Of a stretch of 64,000 nt of DNA, positions 63,844 to 64,000 are shown one piece after another. The DNA is from Streptomyces canus (GTDB taxonomy: Bacteria > Actinomycetota > Actinomycetes > Streptomycetales > Streptomycetaceae), in assembly GCF_001514145.1 (NCBI RefSeq), contig NZ_KQ948658.1, positions 799,274 to 863,273 on the forward strand, given 5' to 3'. The notes beneath the pieces are model-generated. The model ran no database searches, was not told the DNA's origin, and worked only from the letters and a program-made list of their open reading frames with translations. The translations under genes were made by a program, and so were the position numbers. How positions within the stretch are numbered: the first letter of the stretch is position 1; each line of letters begins with the position of its first letter.

Positions 63844-64000
63844 AGGCGGTCAACGCCTCGGGACCGGCCGGCCTCACGCCGTGCCCGCGCCGGTGTGCGG
63901 CCGTCAGCGCGAGGTCTACCGGCGTGGTCACTGGCCTGTCCGCGCGCACAAACGCGTCGGTCAGCTCGAACAGCGTGTCCCCGCGCGCGGTCAGGCGGTC
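63764..64000 (-). pseudogene. Transposase-like fragment (truncated, runs off window)
   Basis: Reading leftwards from the window end: DRLTARGDTLFELTDAFVRA, then DRPVTTPVDLALTAAHRRGHGV. This recalls the N-terminal region of a Streptomyces transposase family related to IS701 (LTARGDALFEL...P V..L..LSL..EHRRGHG). The similarity stops after RRGHG and the frame then runs antisense into the preceding gene, ending at 63764. It is therefore a truncated remnant of an insertion sequence; the 5' part is outside the window. Confidence 0.55.

Overview
The window is about 64 kb of high-GC actinobacterial chromosome. Strong third-position GC bias, GTG and TTG starts, many four-base stop/start overlaps, a streptogrisin-type exported protease, Tat-exported phosphatases and many Streptomyces-type hypothetical proteins all point to the genus Streptomyces. 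Only one weak insertion-sequence trace (a transposase-like fragment at the extreme right end) and no CRISPR array or phage block were seen, so this looks like ordinary chromosome rather than an island.

Left part (1-7000): a tellurium-resistance-type (Ter) stress locus with a membrane-protein tail, TerA, TerD on the opposite strand, and a plus-strand row of an HpcH/HpaI-type C-C lyase, an 824-residue phosphoribosyltransferase/StiP/PELOTA fusion and a HAD phosphatase. DedA and zinc-ribbon proteins follow, then a Tat-exported PhoD phosphatase and a secreted S1 protease (7386-10554). From 14487 down to 10593 on the minus strand lies an unrecognised five-gene operon: a 62-residue peptide, a 237-residue unknown, two paralogous unknowns and a class-C beta-lactamase-fold hydrolase, nearly all joined by ATGA/GTGA overlaps. 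It is the best candidate here for an undescribed peptide-based system.

Middle part (14628-45547): cell-envelope and housekeeping accessory genes (coiled-coil protein, GDGS-repeat lipoprotein, tRNA-Val, several MFS exporters, YihY/BrkB, YCII, DHFR-like, epoxide-hydrolase-like, GNAT, ketopantoate-reductase-like, DedA, DoxX, an FAD/NAD(P)-binding enzyme with a large in-frame repeat block, a PhoD-like phosphatase and a secreted HNH nuclease). A Mn2+-type yybP-ykoY riboswitch precedes a TMEM165/GDT1 exporter. Also here are a HAD phosphatase, a peptidoglycan-binding protein, a drug exporter fused to a winged helix, a pair of related unknowns, an FHA protein, an O-methyltransferase, an MHS transporter and a GT87-PAP2 fusion.

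Right part (45858-64000): a divergent CYP125-like P450 / FadA5-like thiolase pair with a KstR-like operator between them, suggesting sterol side-chain chemistry; an XRE-NB-ARC-TPR regulator; hydrolases; a YoaK/DUF1275 membrane protein; and a small secreted lysozyme-fold protein. Next comes a minus-strand operon under a cobalamin riboswitch (60440 down to 54732): two membrane-anchored exported proteins, one with an intrinsic-factor-like alpha/alpha toroid, then the T, double-A and S components of an ECF transporter. I read it as a B12 capture-and-import system. A secreted alpha/beta peptidase, a degenerate stretch, a propeller-like unknown and the transposase remnant close the window.

Small repeats are unusually frequent: a short interspersed element found both between genes and inside a coding sequence, a 118-bp tandem duplication of a gene tail, a three-copy intergenic array, and a nested 33-bp / 390-bp repeat within an enzyme gene.
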